From positions 26,238 through 90,237 of the forward strand of contig DAOPYN010000010.1 of NCBI GenBank assembly GCA_035352895.1: a stretch of 64,000 nt of DNA, written 5' to 3'. Source of the stretch: UBA5070 sp035352895 (GTDB lineage: Bacteria; Fibrobacterota; Fibrobacteria; UBA5070). The notes beneath the pieces were generated by a model that saw only the letters and a list, made by a program, of their open reading frames with translations, made no database searches and had not been told where the DNA came from. Below are positions 8,006 to 16,953 of the stretch, in pieces. The position numbers and the translations under genes are program-made. The stretch's first letter is position 1. Every line of letters starts with the position of its first letter.

Positions 8006-9163
8006 TCAAACACGGGCCGAGGAACTCGATTCCAGACGCTCGCGCAATCCCCACAGGGCCTTGGGCGAAAGCTGGACATCCGCCTTGGGAGGATCGATGA
8101 TCGCCACGCAGTGGAACTGGTCCACGGCGGTGTCGCGATGGATGGGACACCCCAGAGGCAATCCGGAAGGCGAGATGTAGCTGGCCACCACCGGCGACTT
8201 GGCATCCTTGCCGCGGCGGATCACCACGCCGATCTCCCCGTTTTCGAGCAAGACGTGGTTGCCCGGAGGGAAGATCCCCAAGGCCCGCACCATCGATGTG
8301 GCCACTTGGGGCATCACGAATTTCCCCAGGCCCCGCAGGATCTCCACCAGGGTCAGGTTCGACTTCTCGGTCGCCGCCCAGCTGCGGTGGGTCACACGGG
8401 CGGTGTACATGTCGGAGATCCGCAATACCTGGGCTTCCAGGGGAATCCGGTCGCCGACCAATTCCAGGTAACCCGTTCCGTCGACGGATTCGTGATGGCA
8501 CCGCACCGCCTCCAACCAGACCGGATCCTGGACTCCCGACGACCGCAGGAGCTCCCAGGAGGCCAACGGGTGGCCGCGCATCCTGACCTGCTCCGCGTCG
8601 TCGATGGGACCGCTGCGCTCGTTGAGGGTCTCGTGCAACTCCAGGGTCGACAGGTTCATGGTCATCGCCGCGCACATCATCGACAACCGCGTGGGTCTGG
8701 GCATCTCCAACGCCTTGGCCAAGGCCTCCGCGGCGATGGCGGTGTCCATCTGGTGCTTGATCGAATGGTGGGGCCAGGTGCCCAGGCAGATGGAGGCGAT
8801 CGCCGCGTCCTGCTCCTGCAGGCAAAGCACCTGGAGACCTTCGGCCAGAGCGACGATGGTCTCCCGCAGGCGGAGTGGATCGGGAGCCGGGAGCATCGCG
8901 CGCTGGAGGCCGTCGAGCATCTCGGAGAGCGAATCGAAAGCGGGCAGCGACGCGTTGCGCCTGTAGAGCCGCCGAGCCGATGCGTCGTCCGATTCCAGGG
9001 AGAGACGGCTGGCTCCCCGTCGGATCAGTTCGTCCACCATGGCCTGGTTGGACACGATCTGTCCACGCCGCAGGAGCAGACGACCCGTTCCGTCGAACAG
9101 ATCGAAGTCCAGTGCGGTGCCCGCGATCAGGTCCAACGAACCGATCCGTCGCATGGTGGTCAT
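8006..9163 (-). CDS. Degenerate HD-GYP domain protein
   Basis: A 385-residue cytoplasmic protein. The C-terminal half has the HD-GYP layout, with GHPLASWELL, CHHESVDGTGYL, a later ISDMYTARVTHRSW and spacing as in c-di-GMP phosphodiesterases. However, the metal-binding HDIGK is replaced by MNLST, and GYP reads GYL. Catalysis is therefore doubtful; it may sense or bind c-di-GMP or a partner. The N-terminal 100 residues are a small regulatory domain of the type often seen before HD-GYP. The start at 9163 is preferred because GGAGG lies 9 nt upstream. It lies downstream of a diguanylate cyclase on the same strand. Confidence 0.75.
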   Translation of the reverse strand: MTTMRRIGSLDLIAGTALDFDLFDGTGRLLLRRGQIVSNQAMVDELIRRGASRLSLESDDASARRLYRRNASLPAFDSLSEMLDGLQRAMLPAPDPLRLRETIVALAEGLQVLCLQEQDAAIASICLGTWPHHSIKHQMDTAIAAEALAKALEMPRPTRLSMMCAAMTMNLSTLELHETLNERSGPIDDAEQVRMRGHPLASWELLRSSGVQDPVWLEAVRCHHESVDGTGYLELVGDRIPLEAQVLRISDMYTARVTHRSWAATEKSNLTLVEILRGLGKFVMPQVATSMVRALGIFPPGNHVLLENGEIGVVIRRGKDAKSPVVASYISPSGLPLGCPIHRDTAVDQFHCVAIIDPPKADVQLSPKALWGLRERLESSSSARV

Positions 9164-9299
9164 GGCTCGCGGCCTCCGGACGCGGATGCCCACCGCGGAA
9201 ACCCCGCGGAGGAAACGATCCACCTCAACATCCTACCGTTCGCGGGAATCCTCGTCCAGCGCGAAGACCGTACCGAAGACGATGCTGGGCCTGGAGGGA

Positions 9300-11666
9300 C
9301 TAGTGTCCCCCCACCGCTTCCTTCTGCTGGGCGAGGTCTTCGGATTCCGGTCCGTACAAGGTGACGCGGTTGCGGCCGTTCTTCTTCGAGAAGTACATGG
9401 CCTTGTCGGCGCCATCGATGAAGTCCTGCTTCACCGAGGCCATGTCCGGAAACAGGCAGACCCCGATGGAAATGGTGACCTTGAGCATCCGCCCCTCGTG
9501 CGGGATGGCCATGCCTTCCACCGCGGCGCGGACGCGCTCGGCGCTCTGCATGGCCCCCACCTCGTCGGCCTGGGGCATGAGCACCACGAACTCCTCGCCG
9601 CCGTAGCGGGCGATCATGTCGCTGGACCGGATGGCCATCCCCACGCACCGGGCGACTTCCTTGAGGACCAGATCCCCGATGGCGTGACCGTAGGTGTCGT
9701 TGAACCTCTTGAAGTGGTCGATATCGAAGAGCATGAGCCCGATGCGCTGGCCGTAGCGGGTGGCGACCTCCAGTTGCTGGTTGAGCAAGGTCTGGAAGTG
9801 CCTGTGGTTGGGGACCTGGGTGAGGCCGTCGATGGTCGCGAGTCGCTCCATCTCCTGGTACATCCGCGCGCGCGTCAGGGCTCCGGCCGCGATGGAGGCG
9901 ATGGCCGCCAGGAGCTTGGCGTCCAGCTCCTGGTAGGAGCCCGCCACGGTGGACTCCAGGGTGAGCACCCCGAAGCATTGGCGATCGTCGTTGAGGAACG
10001 GAGCGCCCATGATCTCATGGCCTCGCCAACCGATCTCGGCATCCATCCGGGCCTCGAACACCGCCCGAGGCCCGTCTTGGCCTTCGCGGGCCAGGACTTC
10101 CCGACCCGTGCGGAAGACGGCCCCGCAGATGGACGAAGGATCGGATGCGTCGAAGTAGGCCCCACGCTCCGGCAACGGCACGATCCCCGTCGAAAGCTGG
10201 ACCTGGGCCATCTGCTTGGAGGGATTCCAGAGACTCACGGTCAACCGTTCCAGAGGGAACAGGGTGCGCAGGGAGGATTCCAGCACGACCAACAGGTCGT
10301 CCGGCTTGAGATGGCGGGTGAGCCTGGACTGGATGTCGTAGAAGGTGTTGGTGATGGTCGCCTGCCGCTGGATGGCCGTCCGCGCGGATTGGACGGTGAC
10401 CAGAGCGGAAGCGATGCTCGCGAACCTCTTGAAGTAGTGGTAGTGCTCGTCGGAGAAGGCGCGCGCCCCCTTGTGGTCGACCACCAGGAGAGCCTGGAGC
10501 TCGCCGTTGTCCTCGTTGCGCACCGGCAAGGCCATCAGGGACAGGACGCGTTCGCCCTCCGGATAGTATTCCGGAGCTTCCCCGTAGTTGGCCACATCGC
10601 CGGTCAGCAAGCCGGAACGCAGGGAATTTCCCAGCAATCGGACTCCGGGGACGATCCGCGCGTCGGGAACCACGGTTCCCTTGCCGAACTTGGCGTCCAG
10701 GAGGAGCTCTCCGCTGATGGGATCCACCAGGAATCCCAAGGCGGAATAGGAACGGAACACCTTGTGCATCAGGTGCACCACCGGTCCCAGCAACCTGGAC
10801 ATCTGCTGGCGGGCCTGGTCGTCCTGCTCGGACAGGATGGAACGGGACAGGACCTGGGAAGCGGAAGGGTCGATCTCGTCGCCGCTGGAGGACATCGTGG
10901 GATCGTCCCAGGCTCCCTGCACGCGCTGGCGCGGAATCGCCGTCGATGCACGAGGATCCACCGGAGGATTGGACAAGCCTTGTCCGGATGGCCCCGTGGG
11001 ACGCGCATGCGATCCCGAAACGGACGCCGTGGTGGAGCCCACCGGCGCGGAAACGGAAGCCACCGCATGCACCCCGGACGAGGAAGCCGAAGGGGACGAA
11101 GCCGACGCCTCGGAAATGCTCAGTCCACCCCGTCCGCCCCCGGAGACTGCTTCCATCCGGCCCCGCGGACTGGAGACCTGATGCAGGGAGTGGTGGACCA
11201 GGAGGAACACGAGAAGCCAGATTCCGACCTGCGCGAAATGGAAGGGGATGTCGATCAGGGGGATCTGGACGGCCCCCCACAGCGCCAAGCGGCCGACCAG
11301 CAGCGGACTCGCCACCAGGACCACCGCACCGGCCAGAAGATGGAGCCGATCCCTCTTCGGATCCGAGATCGGAAGCAATGGGACCAGCCATGCGCCCAGG
11401 GAAACCAACAACCAGGACGAATCCGTGGGGGCCACCAGGATTTGCGCCAGCAGCACCCCGATCGCGAGCATCGAGCCGAAGGCTCCGAGCCTGCGCAGCA
11501 CAGGCCGCGCGAAAGTGGCGGCCACGGCGAAGGCCACCAGGATCCCGCTGTAGATCAGGAGTCCTGATGTTGGCGTCAGGCCAGGAAACTGGCGCCCACC
11601 AACAAGCCATCCGCTCGCGCCGACGATCCACAGGATGGCCGCAGCCGCCTGAAGGAAAACACCCAC
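9300..11666 (-). CDS. Membrane GAF-GGDEF diguanylate cyclase
   Basis: A 788-residue protein. Residues 1-165 hold four to six hydrophobic segments; a Ser/Gly/Ala-rich linker follows to about 260; two GAF-like domains occupy about 270-600; the GGDEF domain is C-terminal. The active site reads RYGGEEF (about residue 690) with FDIDHFKRFNDTYGH before it, so it should make c-di-GMP from two GTP. An inhibitory I-site RxxD is present as RSSD exactly five residues before GGEEF, implying product feedback control. It is followed on the same strand by the degenerate HD-GYP gene. The GAF ligands are unknown. Confidence 0.9.
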   Translation of the reverse strand: MGVFLQAAAAILWIVGASGWLVGGRQFPGLTPTSGLLIYSGILVAFAVAATFARPVLRRLGAFGSMLAIGVLLAQILVAPTDSSWLLVSLGAWLVPLLPISDPKRDRLHLLAGAVVLVASPLLVGRLALWGAVQIPLIDIPFHFAQVGIWLLVFLLVHHSLHQVSSPRGRMEAVSGGGRGGLSISEASASSPSASSSGVHAVASVSAPVGSTTASVSGSHARPTGPSGQGLSNPPVDPRASTAIPRQRVQGAWDDPTMSSSGDEIDPSASQVLSRSILSEQDDQARQQMSRLLGPVVHLMHKVFRSYSALGFLVDPISGELLLDAKFGKGTVVPDARIVPGVRLLGNSLRSGLLTGDVANYGEAPEYYPEGERVLSLMALPVRNEDNGELQALLVVDHKGARAFSDEHYHYFKRFASIASALVTVQSARTAIQRQATITNTFYDIQSRLTRHLKPDDLLVVLESSLRTLFPLERLTVSLWNPSKQMAQVQLSTGIVPLPERGAYFDASDPSSICGAVFRTGREVLAREGQDGPRAVFEARMDAEIGWRGHEIMGAPFLNDDRQCFGVLTLESTVAGSYQELDAKLLAAIASIAAGALTRARMYQEMERLATIDGLTQVPNHRHFQTLLNQQLEVATRYGQRIGLMLFDIDHFKRFNDTYGHAIGDLVLKEVARCVGMAIRSSDMIARYGGEEFVVLMPQADEVGAMQSAERVRAAVEGMAIPHEGRMLKVTISIGVCLFPDMASVKQDFIDGADKAMYFSKKNGRNRVTLYGPESEDLAQQKEAVGGH

Positions 11667-11760
11667 CAGAGTCCTCCGCTATGGGTCAAATGTATGTTTA
11701 TCGATCCTAGTTTTACCATTTCCATAGGGTACCTGCCAACGGGAAGCGAGGAGAGGAAGA

Positions 11761-12717
11761 TTGAGTCGATCCAGCTTGATTTCCTGGTGGCAGCGGAGTC
11801 GATACCTTCGACAGGTTGCCAAGGCGATCGATTCCACGGTGGCCCCTCCCCCACGGGCCCAGCCCCTCCTGAGCGGTCCCGGCGTGGTTCTGGTCCCCTT
11901 CGACCCCGTCCATGCCGCCCTTGCCAATCCATTCATCCAGGACCTTTGCCAGACCCTGGAAGGGCCCATCCGCCTTGCCGGCCCCGTATCCAGCCTGCGA
12001 TGGTCACCGGAAACCTCCCTGCCCCCCATCGAAATCCCGCTTGGGCTTTCCCCGAAGTCGTTCCGGGAATGGCTCGAATACCACAGGGCCCATCGAACCG
12101 ACTGGTGCCTCCTGGTTTCCAGATCCCCTTCTCCACTGGAGGAGGCATGCCTCGCTTGGCTGGGGTCGGGCGCCAGGATCGCCTCCCTGGATGCATGCCT
12201 GTCGAGTGCTGCCAACGTCAAGTTGCAAACCCAGCCGGAAGGCTCCTTCGAGCTCCATCTTCGCCGGACCCTGCGCACCGTGCTGACCGGTTTTCCCCAT
12301 GGAATCGTGGCCGACCGTCCCAAATCCGGCCCCCGGGTCCTGGAGATCCCACCTTCGCTTCCGGAAACAGGGGGACGCACGAAGGCCTTCGTGGAGCAGA
12401 TCACCCGGTTGGCCACCTCCCAACCCCTCCTGCTGGCGCACTCGGAAAATCTTCCCGAACTGATCGCGGACACCGTCCGCAGCCTGGGCCCCCGCATCGC
12501 ACTGGTCCATTTGCAGGCGGCGAAGGACGTCCAGGAACTGGCGAAGCGTTCCAGTGTCTTCGTTGGCGTGCGCTCCCCGGCCACCGCTTTGGCCGCCCTC
12601 GCGGGGTGCCCGGTCCGTCTGATCGGAGCTTCCGAGGATGCTCTGGACTATCCGTCGGAAGGTGTCCAAGTGGTTTCCCTAAAAATCCTTAGGCAAGAAT
12701 TGGACGAATCGGTGTAG
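11761..12717 (+). CDS. Possible GT9-like (heptosyltransferase-related) protein
   Basis: A 318-residue protein starting at TTG, supported by GAGGAG seven nt upstream. No strong family motif is present. The C-terminal half has alternating strands and helices, and the part ALVHLQAAKDVQELAKRSS followed by VGVRSPATALAALAGCPV resembles the end of GT9 heptosyltransferases (usually DSGPMHLAAALG). The usual acceptor and nucleotide-sugar residues are not convincing. It stands alone between the divergent cyclase gene and tRNA-Pro. A lipopolysaccharide role is possible but unproven. Confidence 0.5.
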   Translation: MSRSSLISWWQRSRYLRQVAKAIDSTVAPPPRAQPLLSGPGVVLVPFDPVHAALANPFIQDLCQTLEGPIRLAGPVSSLRWSPETSLPPIEIPLGLSPKSFREWLEYHRAHRTDWCLLVSRSPSPLEEACLAWLGSGARIASLDACLSSAANVKLQTQPEGSFELHLRRTLRTVLTGFPHGIVADRPKSGPRVLEIPPSLPETGGRTKAFVEQITRLATSQPLLLAHSENLPELIADTVRSLGPRIALVHLQAAKDVQELAKRSSVFVGVRSPATALAALAGCPVRLIGASEDALDYPSEGVQVVSLKILRQELDESV

Positions 12718-12730
12718 ATTTGGCCCTCCA

Positions 12731-12803
12731 CGGGATGTAGCTCAACTGGTAGAGTGCCTGCTTTGGGAGCAGGTGGTCGCACGTTCGAATCGTGTCATCC
12801 CGA
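12731..12803 (+). tRNA. tRNA-Pro (TGG)
   Basis: A 73-nt cloverleaf: acceptor CGGGATG pairs with CATCCCG, the D arm is GCTC...GAGT, the anticodon stem CCTGC/GCAGG holds loop TTTGGGA with anticodon TGG, and the T loop is TTCGAAT. Discriminator base A; CCA is not encoded. It sits 13 bp after the GT9-like gene stop, on the same strand. Confidence 0.95.
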
Positions 12804-12867
12804 CTCCGGAGCAGGAAGTTCTACTCTTTCCTTCCTGTCCCGGCCCTTCACCCCCTTAGGAGAACCC

Positions 12868-13485
12868 ATGGCTGCCAAGGAAGAATCGGTCATCCTCAAA
12901 TACCTGAAGAAGAACCCCGGATCCGAAGCGCTGGACATCTCGTTCGGTACCGACATCGACGAATCCGTGGTGAAGGAAACCCTCCAGCAGCTCTTGGGCA
13001 AGCAGCAGGTTTCCGAAGCCGTCAGCGAATCCGGCATTTCCACCTGGTCGATCGCCGCTCCTCCTCCGCCGGCCCCCAAGGTGGCGGCTCCCAAGCCCCA
13101 GCCGGCCCCCAAGCCGGTCAGCGAGGATGCTCCCACCGACGACAGCGACGATTCCGACAGCGACGAGGGTTCCAGCTCCAAGGGTGGAGTCGGCAAGGGC
13201 TTCGTCATCTTCATCGCCTTGCTGTTCGCCGCCATCGGTGCCGGCGCCTCGTTCTTCATGGTCCAGGGCTCCATCAGCGCCGCCAAGGCCGATATCGTGA
13301 AGGCCAAGGGCGAGCTGCAGGATTCCGTTGGTGTCTTCAAGCTGGCCACCAACAACCGCATCTCCGCGATGGAGCAGGAGATCAAGTTGCTGAAGGCTCC
13401 TCCCGCCGAGGAGAAGGCCGACGACGCCAAGGCCGCCAAGAAGGCCACCAAGCCCGTTGTCAAGAAGGGCAAGAAGGGCAAGTAA
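12868..13485 (+). CDS. Unknown single-pass membrane protein with winged-helix-like N-terminus
   Basis: A 205-residue protein of unknown function. AGGAG lies 7 nt before the ATG. Residues 1-60 (ESVILKYLKKNPGSEALDIS onward) look like a small winged-helix domain; a Pro/Ala-rich linker and an acidic run (DDSDDSDSDEG) follow; one transmembrane helix is clear (GFVIFIALLFAAIGAGASFF, about 110-130); then a short coiled coil and a Lys/Ala-rich tail. Its TAA stop is in the same frame as the helicase downstream, which is odd (see findings). It could link the inner membrane to DNA or another cytoplasmic partner, but this is guesswork. Confidence 0.7.
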   Translation: MAAKEESVILKYLKKNPGSEALDISFGTDIDESVVKETLQQLLGKQQVSEAVSESGISTWSIAAPPPPAPKVAAPKPQPAPKPVSEDAPTDDSDDSDSDEGSSSKGGVGKGFVIFIALLFAAIGAGASFFMVQGSISAAKADIVKAKGELQDSVGVFKLATNNRISAMEQEIKLLKAPPAEEKADDAKAAKKATKPVVKKGKKGK

Positions 13486-13497
13486 GCGGGTCGCCCG

Positions 13498-15822
13498 ATC
13501 TTTCCGGTCGACGCCCTCTCCGAGCGCCTCGTCGCGACCTACCGCGACGGGGCGCATCTTGTTTTGAAAGCCCCCACCGGCTCGGGCAAGAGCACGCGGG
13601 TTCCACGCCACCTCCTGGAGGCGGGTATCCGGGGCCGGATCTGGGTGATCCAGCCCCGCAGGTTGGCTGCCCGCAGCGTAGCCAGATGGGTGGCCAAGCA
13701 GCTGGGCGAGGAATTGGGCGGCAGGATCGGCTACCACGTCCGGTTCGATCGAACCGAATCGGAGCGGACGGAAGTCCTGTTCTTGACGCCGGGTGTCGCC
13801 CTGCGCATCGCCTCGTCATCCCAAGGATTTTCGGGGGTCTCGGCGATCCTGCTGGACGAATTCCATGAACGGTCCGCCGAAACCGACGCGCTGGCAGCGC
13901 TGGCATTGGCCTCCGGCAGACAAGGACCACTGGTCTGGTTGTTGTCGGCCACGGTGGATCCGGAAGAACTGCGGACATGGCTTTCCAGCGGTTCGCGTCC
14001 TGTCCAGGTCCTCGAAAGCCAGGGGCGGATGTACCCCGTCCAGATCGAATACCGCCCCATGCCCGGCAATCTGCAGCTTGCCGATTCCATGGCCAACGCA
14101 GTTCGCGAACGCCTGCGCCAAGGCGTGGATGGCGATCTTCTCTGCTTCGTCCCCGGAGTGGGAGAGATCCGTCGGACCATCGAGTTGCTTTCCCGAACCC
14201 CACTTCCCACGCCGCTTCGAACCCGTCTCCTGAGCCTCCATGGCGACATGGAGCCATCCGAACAGGACGCAGCGCTGGCGGAAGCCCCTCCCGGATGCGT
14301 GAACATCGTGGTGGCCACCAATGTGGCGGAAACGTCCCTGACCCTTCCAGGAGTCCGGCACGTACTGGATTCCGGCTATGTCCGTTCGGCACGATTCGAT
14401 CCGCGTCGCGGACTGGACACCCTCTACACGATCCGCGCGAGCCGTCGCAGTGCCGACCAGCGGGCCGGACGCGCCGGACGCGTCGCCGCGGGAACCTGCT
14501 GGAGATTGTGGTCGGAATCCGACATCCCCCCCCAAGACGAACTCCCGGAAATCCTCCGCATCGACCTCGCTTCCCTCTGGCTGACCCTGGCGGCCTTCGA
14601 ACGCTCCCCCGGGAACTTCCCCTGGCCCACCCCGCCCTCGGAAGAACGGATCCGATCGGCTTGCGGACTCCTGACCATGCTGGGAGCCTTGTCCCCTTCG
14701 GGAGACGTGACCGATCTTGGCAAACGCATGTCCCGGATGCCGGTGTCGCCCCGCACCGCCAGGGTGCTGCTGGAGGCTCGACGGCTGGGGGGATCCCCGC
14801 AGGCCTTGCGGTGGGCGGCCGCCTGGGAATCGCAGGGGCCACGCGACGAGGACCTCCTGCGAAGAAGCCTGGAGGAGTTCGTCAGGGGCGCTCCGGGTCG
14901 AGAAGTCCCGCTGGGTAGACTCCTGCTTTCCGCTTTCGCCGATCGCTTGGCCGTCCAGGCCTCGCCCGACCGGTGGCGTCTGAACGACGGACGGGTCTGC
15001 GAGGGAAGCGTCGGCGGTGAAACCCAGCTTTGTCTGGCTCTGGAAGTGCAGGAAACCGCCAATGCGCAGCGAGGCACCAGCCTTCGCTTGCGGGAGGCGG
15101 AGCCCGTGGAGACCTCCTGGGTGGAGGACGCCTTCCCTGGACGGATCCGCACCTCGGTCGAGGTGGACTGGGATCCACGCAATCGTCGGGTGCACGCGCG
15201 CGAGGTGGTCCGCTTGGCCGACCAGAGCCTGTGGTCGCGTCCGGTGGACGACAACCGGATTCCTCGGCTGCAGGCCGAACAGCTCCTGTCCAGCAAGATC
15301 GCCCAGGGGGAGATCCGATGGAAGTGGGGCGAGGAGGAGGACCTTTGGGTCCTCCGGTCGCGCCTGGTGGCCAAGGCCTTCCCGGAACGTGGACTGTGCA
15401 CCTTCGAGGAGGAGGATCTGGAACTCGCGCAAGCGGGAATCGTCGAAGGGTGCCTGGCCGCGGCGGGAGTGGAAAACCGCGAAGTGCTTCCCTATCTCAA
15501 GGAAGTCCAGGGGCACGAGCAGGTGCAATTCGTGGAAAAGATGGCTCCCCTCGGGATCGGATTGGCTTCCGGAAGGAAGGCGCGGGTCGCTTACCAAACC
15601 GACGGTTCCGCCCTGGTCTCGGCCCGGATCGGGGATTTCATCGGGGTCAAGCAGGAGTCGGTGCGGATCGGGCAGGGCAGGATTCCCATGGTGTTCGAGA
15701 TCCTGGCCCCCAACCACCGTCCCGTCCAGCGCACATCCGATCTGGACGGATTCTGGCAGAGATCCTACCCCCAGATCAAGGCCGACCTGAAACGCCGCTA
15801 CCCCAAGCATCCCTGGCCCTGA
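13498..15822 (+). CDS. hrpB: HrpB-type DEAH-box ATP-dependent helicase
   Basis: A superfamily 2 helicase of about 774 residues. Motifs in order: APTGSGKST (Walker A), QPRRLAAR, LLDEFHERS (the HrpB version of DEAH), SATVD, TNVAETSLT, and QRAGRAGRV; the C-terminus ends with the HrpB signature FWQRSYPQIKADLKRRYPKHPWP split across its last 25 residues. The family normally has 20-30 residues before Walker A. Here these are encoded (FPVDALSERLVATYRDG) but the only possible starts are ATC at 13498, used for these coordinates, or TTG at 13564 within the motif region. The frame continues directly from the upstream gene after its TAA. RNA or DNA substrate unknown. Confidence 0.9.
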   Translation: MFPVDALSERLVATYRDGAHLVLKAPTGSGKSTRVPRHLLEAGIRGRIWVIQPRRLAARSVARWVAKQLGEELGGRIGYHVRFDRTESERTEVLFLTPGVALRIASSSQGFSGVSAILLDEFHERSAETDALAALALASGRQGPLVWLLSATVDPEELRTWLSSGSRPVQVLESQGRMYPVQIEYRPMPGNLQLADSMANAVRERLRQGVDGDLLCFVPGVGEIRRTIELLSRTPLPTPLRTRLLSLHGDMEPSEQDAALAEAPPGCVNIVVATNVAETSLTLPGVRHVLDSGYVRSARFDPRRGLDTLYTIRASRRSADQRAGRAGRVAAGTCWRLWSESDIPPQDELPEILRIDLASLWLTLAAFERSPGNFPWPTPPSEERIRSACGLLTMLGALSPSGDVTDLGKRMSRMPVSPRTARVLLEARRLGGSPQALRWAAAWESQGPRDEDLLRRSLEEFVRGAPGREVPLGRLLLSAFADRLAVQASPDRWRLNDGRVCEGSVGGETQLCLALEVQETANAQRGTSLRLREAEPVETSWVEDAFPGRIRTSVEVDWDPRNRRVHAREVVRLADQSLWSRPVDDNRIPRLQAEQLLSSKIAQGEIRWKWGEEEDLWVLRSRLVAKAFPERGLCTFEEEDLELAQAGIVEGCLAAAGVENREVLPYLKEVQGHEQVQFVEKMAPLGIGLASGRKARVAYQTDGSALVSARIGDFIGVKQESVRIGQGRIPMVFEILAPNHRPVQRTSDLDGFWQRSYPQIKADLKRRYPKHPWP

Positions 15823-15854
15823 ACGGTATTTTCGTCCCGTCGAGGCGGTTTCGG

Positions 15855-15921
15855 TGCTATTTTCCGCGATGGCGTTTCCGACCGCCCGACCGCGATCGGG
15901 ACCGTTTCGGACCGATCGCGG
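15855..15921 (+). promoter_or_regulatory. Candidate promoter and leader hairpin before small Cys-rich frame
   Basis: An extended -10 (TG at 15855, TATTTT at 15858-15863) is followed by a perfect 10-bp stem, CCGCGATCGG (15890-15899) with CCGATCGCGG (15912-15921), whose loop holds a further CCG/CGG pair. No good -35 and no T-run are seen. The hairpin may be a leader structure of the small gene or the transcription end of hrpB. Confidence 0.35.
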
Positions 15922-15962
15922 AGAACCGCGCCATCCAAACACCCTCGCGAAAGGACCCCCAG

Positions 15963-16157
15963 ATGGGAAGCCACGGAAAGTGCTGGCTGTTCACCAACGG
16001 CGACGACGGAAATTGCTACTAGTGCTACTGCAACAAGTACTCCGACGACATGGAAAAGGAGTTCAAGCGCCAGGTGTACTCGCGATCCGGCTACGCCTGC
16101 CGCAAGGTGCATCGCTACGACCACACCCCCGACCGCGGCTACGAACTGTTCGTGTGA
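15963..16157 (+). pseudogene. Small Cys-rich reading frame interrupted by in-frame TAG
   Basis: From an ATG with AAAGGA seven nt upstream, the frame encodes 19 residues (MGSHGKCWLFTNGDDGNCY), a TAG at 16020-16022, and then 44 further residues beginning CYCNKYSDDMEKEFKRQ and ending GYELFV before TGA. Codon choice stays GC-rich at third positions on both sides, so both halves look like one gene. Read with Trp at the TAG (one base from TGG) the centre would be NCYWCYC, a plausible metal-binding cluster. It could be a broken gene, a sequencing error or a suppressed amber codon. Function unknown. Confidence 0.5.
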
Positions 16158-16168
16158 GTCTGAGATAG

Positions 16169-16204
16169 GTGTCCGGAAGCGGTCCAAGGAACGCCTCCGG
16201 ACAC
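16169..16204. terminator. Inverted repeat between convergent genes
   Basis: GTGTCCGGA (16169-16177) pairs with TCCGGACAC (16196-16204); the stem extends inward with one mismatch. It lies 12 bp after the small Cys-rich frame and 9 bp from the stop of the convergent Ala-rich gene. No T-run is present, so it may be a weak or factor-assisted bidirectional terminator. Confidence 0.5.
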
Positions 16205-16212
16205 CCACCGGC

Positions 16213-16761
16213 TCATGCCGTTCCGATGATCTTGGAGACCCCCAGTATGGAGGCCAACCTGGAATCCACGGCTTTCATTCCTGCATCCTCCTTCTTGGGA
16301 GCAGACTTGGCGATGCTCGCCTGGGCTTCGGCACTTAGTTTGGGAGCCTCGGTTTTCCCCCGCGCATCGGACAGGACGTTCTGCAAGGGGTCGGCCTTGG
16401 TCGCGGCGGCGGCCTCCGCCTTTCGGGCCTTGGCTGCGGTCTCGAAGTAGTTCTGGACCTCATTGGCGTTGGCGGCGGCAAGGTCGAGGGTGCGGGTTCC
16501 CGTCCCGCTGGCCATCGGAGACATCTTGGCTTTCAGGCTTTGTGCCACCACATAGGCCTTGGCCTGGCTTGCTGTGGCCTGGGCTTGAGATGCCCCCTTG
16601 GGGTCGGACTTGGCCGCAGCGGCGGTTGCATCCTTCCCGGATTGACCGGATGCCGTCTTGGTCGCTTCTGCCGACGCTTGCGCGCCTTCGGCCGCCTTGG
16701 GTGGTGTCACGGTTTTAGGCGCGGTGATCTCGCGGATCAGTTTGATTGGATCGGTTGGCAT
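16213..16761 (-). CDS. Unknown Ala/Lys-rich small protein
   Basis: A 182-residue cytoplasmic protein with no family I recognise. Composition is dominated by Ala, Lys, Ser and Thr; residues 15-70 look disordered, and residues 70-140 look helical (ANEVQNYFETAAKARKAEAAA). No signal peptide or membrane segment. The start at 16761 is preceded by a G-rich run (GGGGGG) at a suitable distance; the frame stays open upstream but that part reads like non-coding sequence. It is divergent from the nucleoside-transferase-like gene and convergent with the amber-containing frame. Confidence 0.6.
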   Translation of the reverse strand: MPTDPIKLIREITAPKTVTPPKAAEGAQASAEATKTASGQSGKDATAAAAKSDPKGASQAQATASQAKAYVVAQSLKAKMSPMASGTGTRTLDLAAANANEVQNYFETAAKARKAEAAAATKADPLQNVLSDARGKTEAPKLSAEAQASIAKSAPKKEDAGMKAVDSRLASILGVSKIIGTA

Positions 16762-16953
16762 ACAGGTCCCCCCCTTGAACGGATTTCCCCGATATCTGTT
16801 GTCGACCGAACTGTCGTAGGACTTTAGTCTTTTTTCGCGAAAACTCTCCAGGACCATGGCGTTTCCCACGTCCTCTTCTCTTGGCCCTTTCGCCCCCACT
16901 TCCCCTCGTCTTGCGCCCTGCGAGCTAGCTTCCCAAGCCAGGAGATCCGCACC

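Noticed and set aside
16020..16022. Pyrrolysine at the TAG of the small Cys-rich frame
   Set aside because: No pyl genes are seen and the organism type does not suggest them; a changed Trp codon is simpler.
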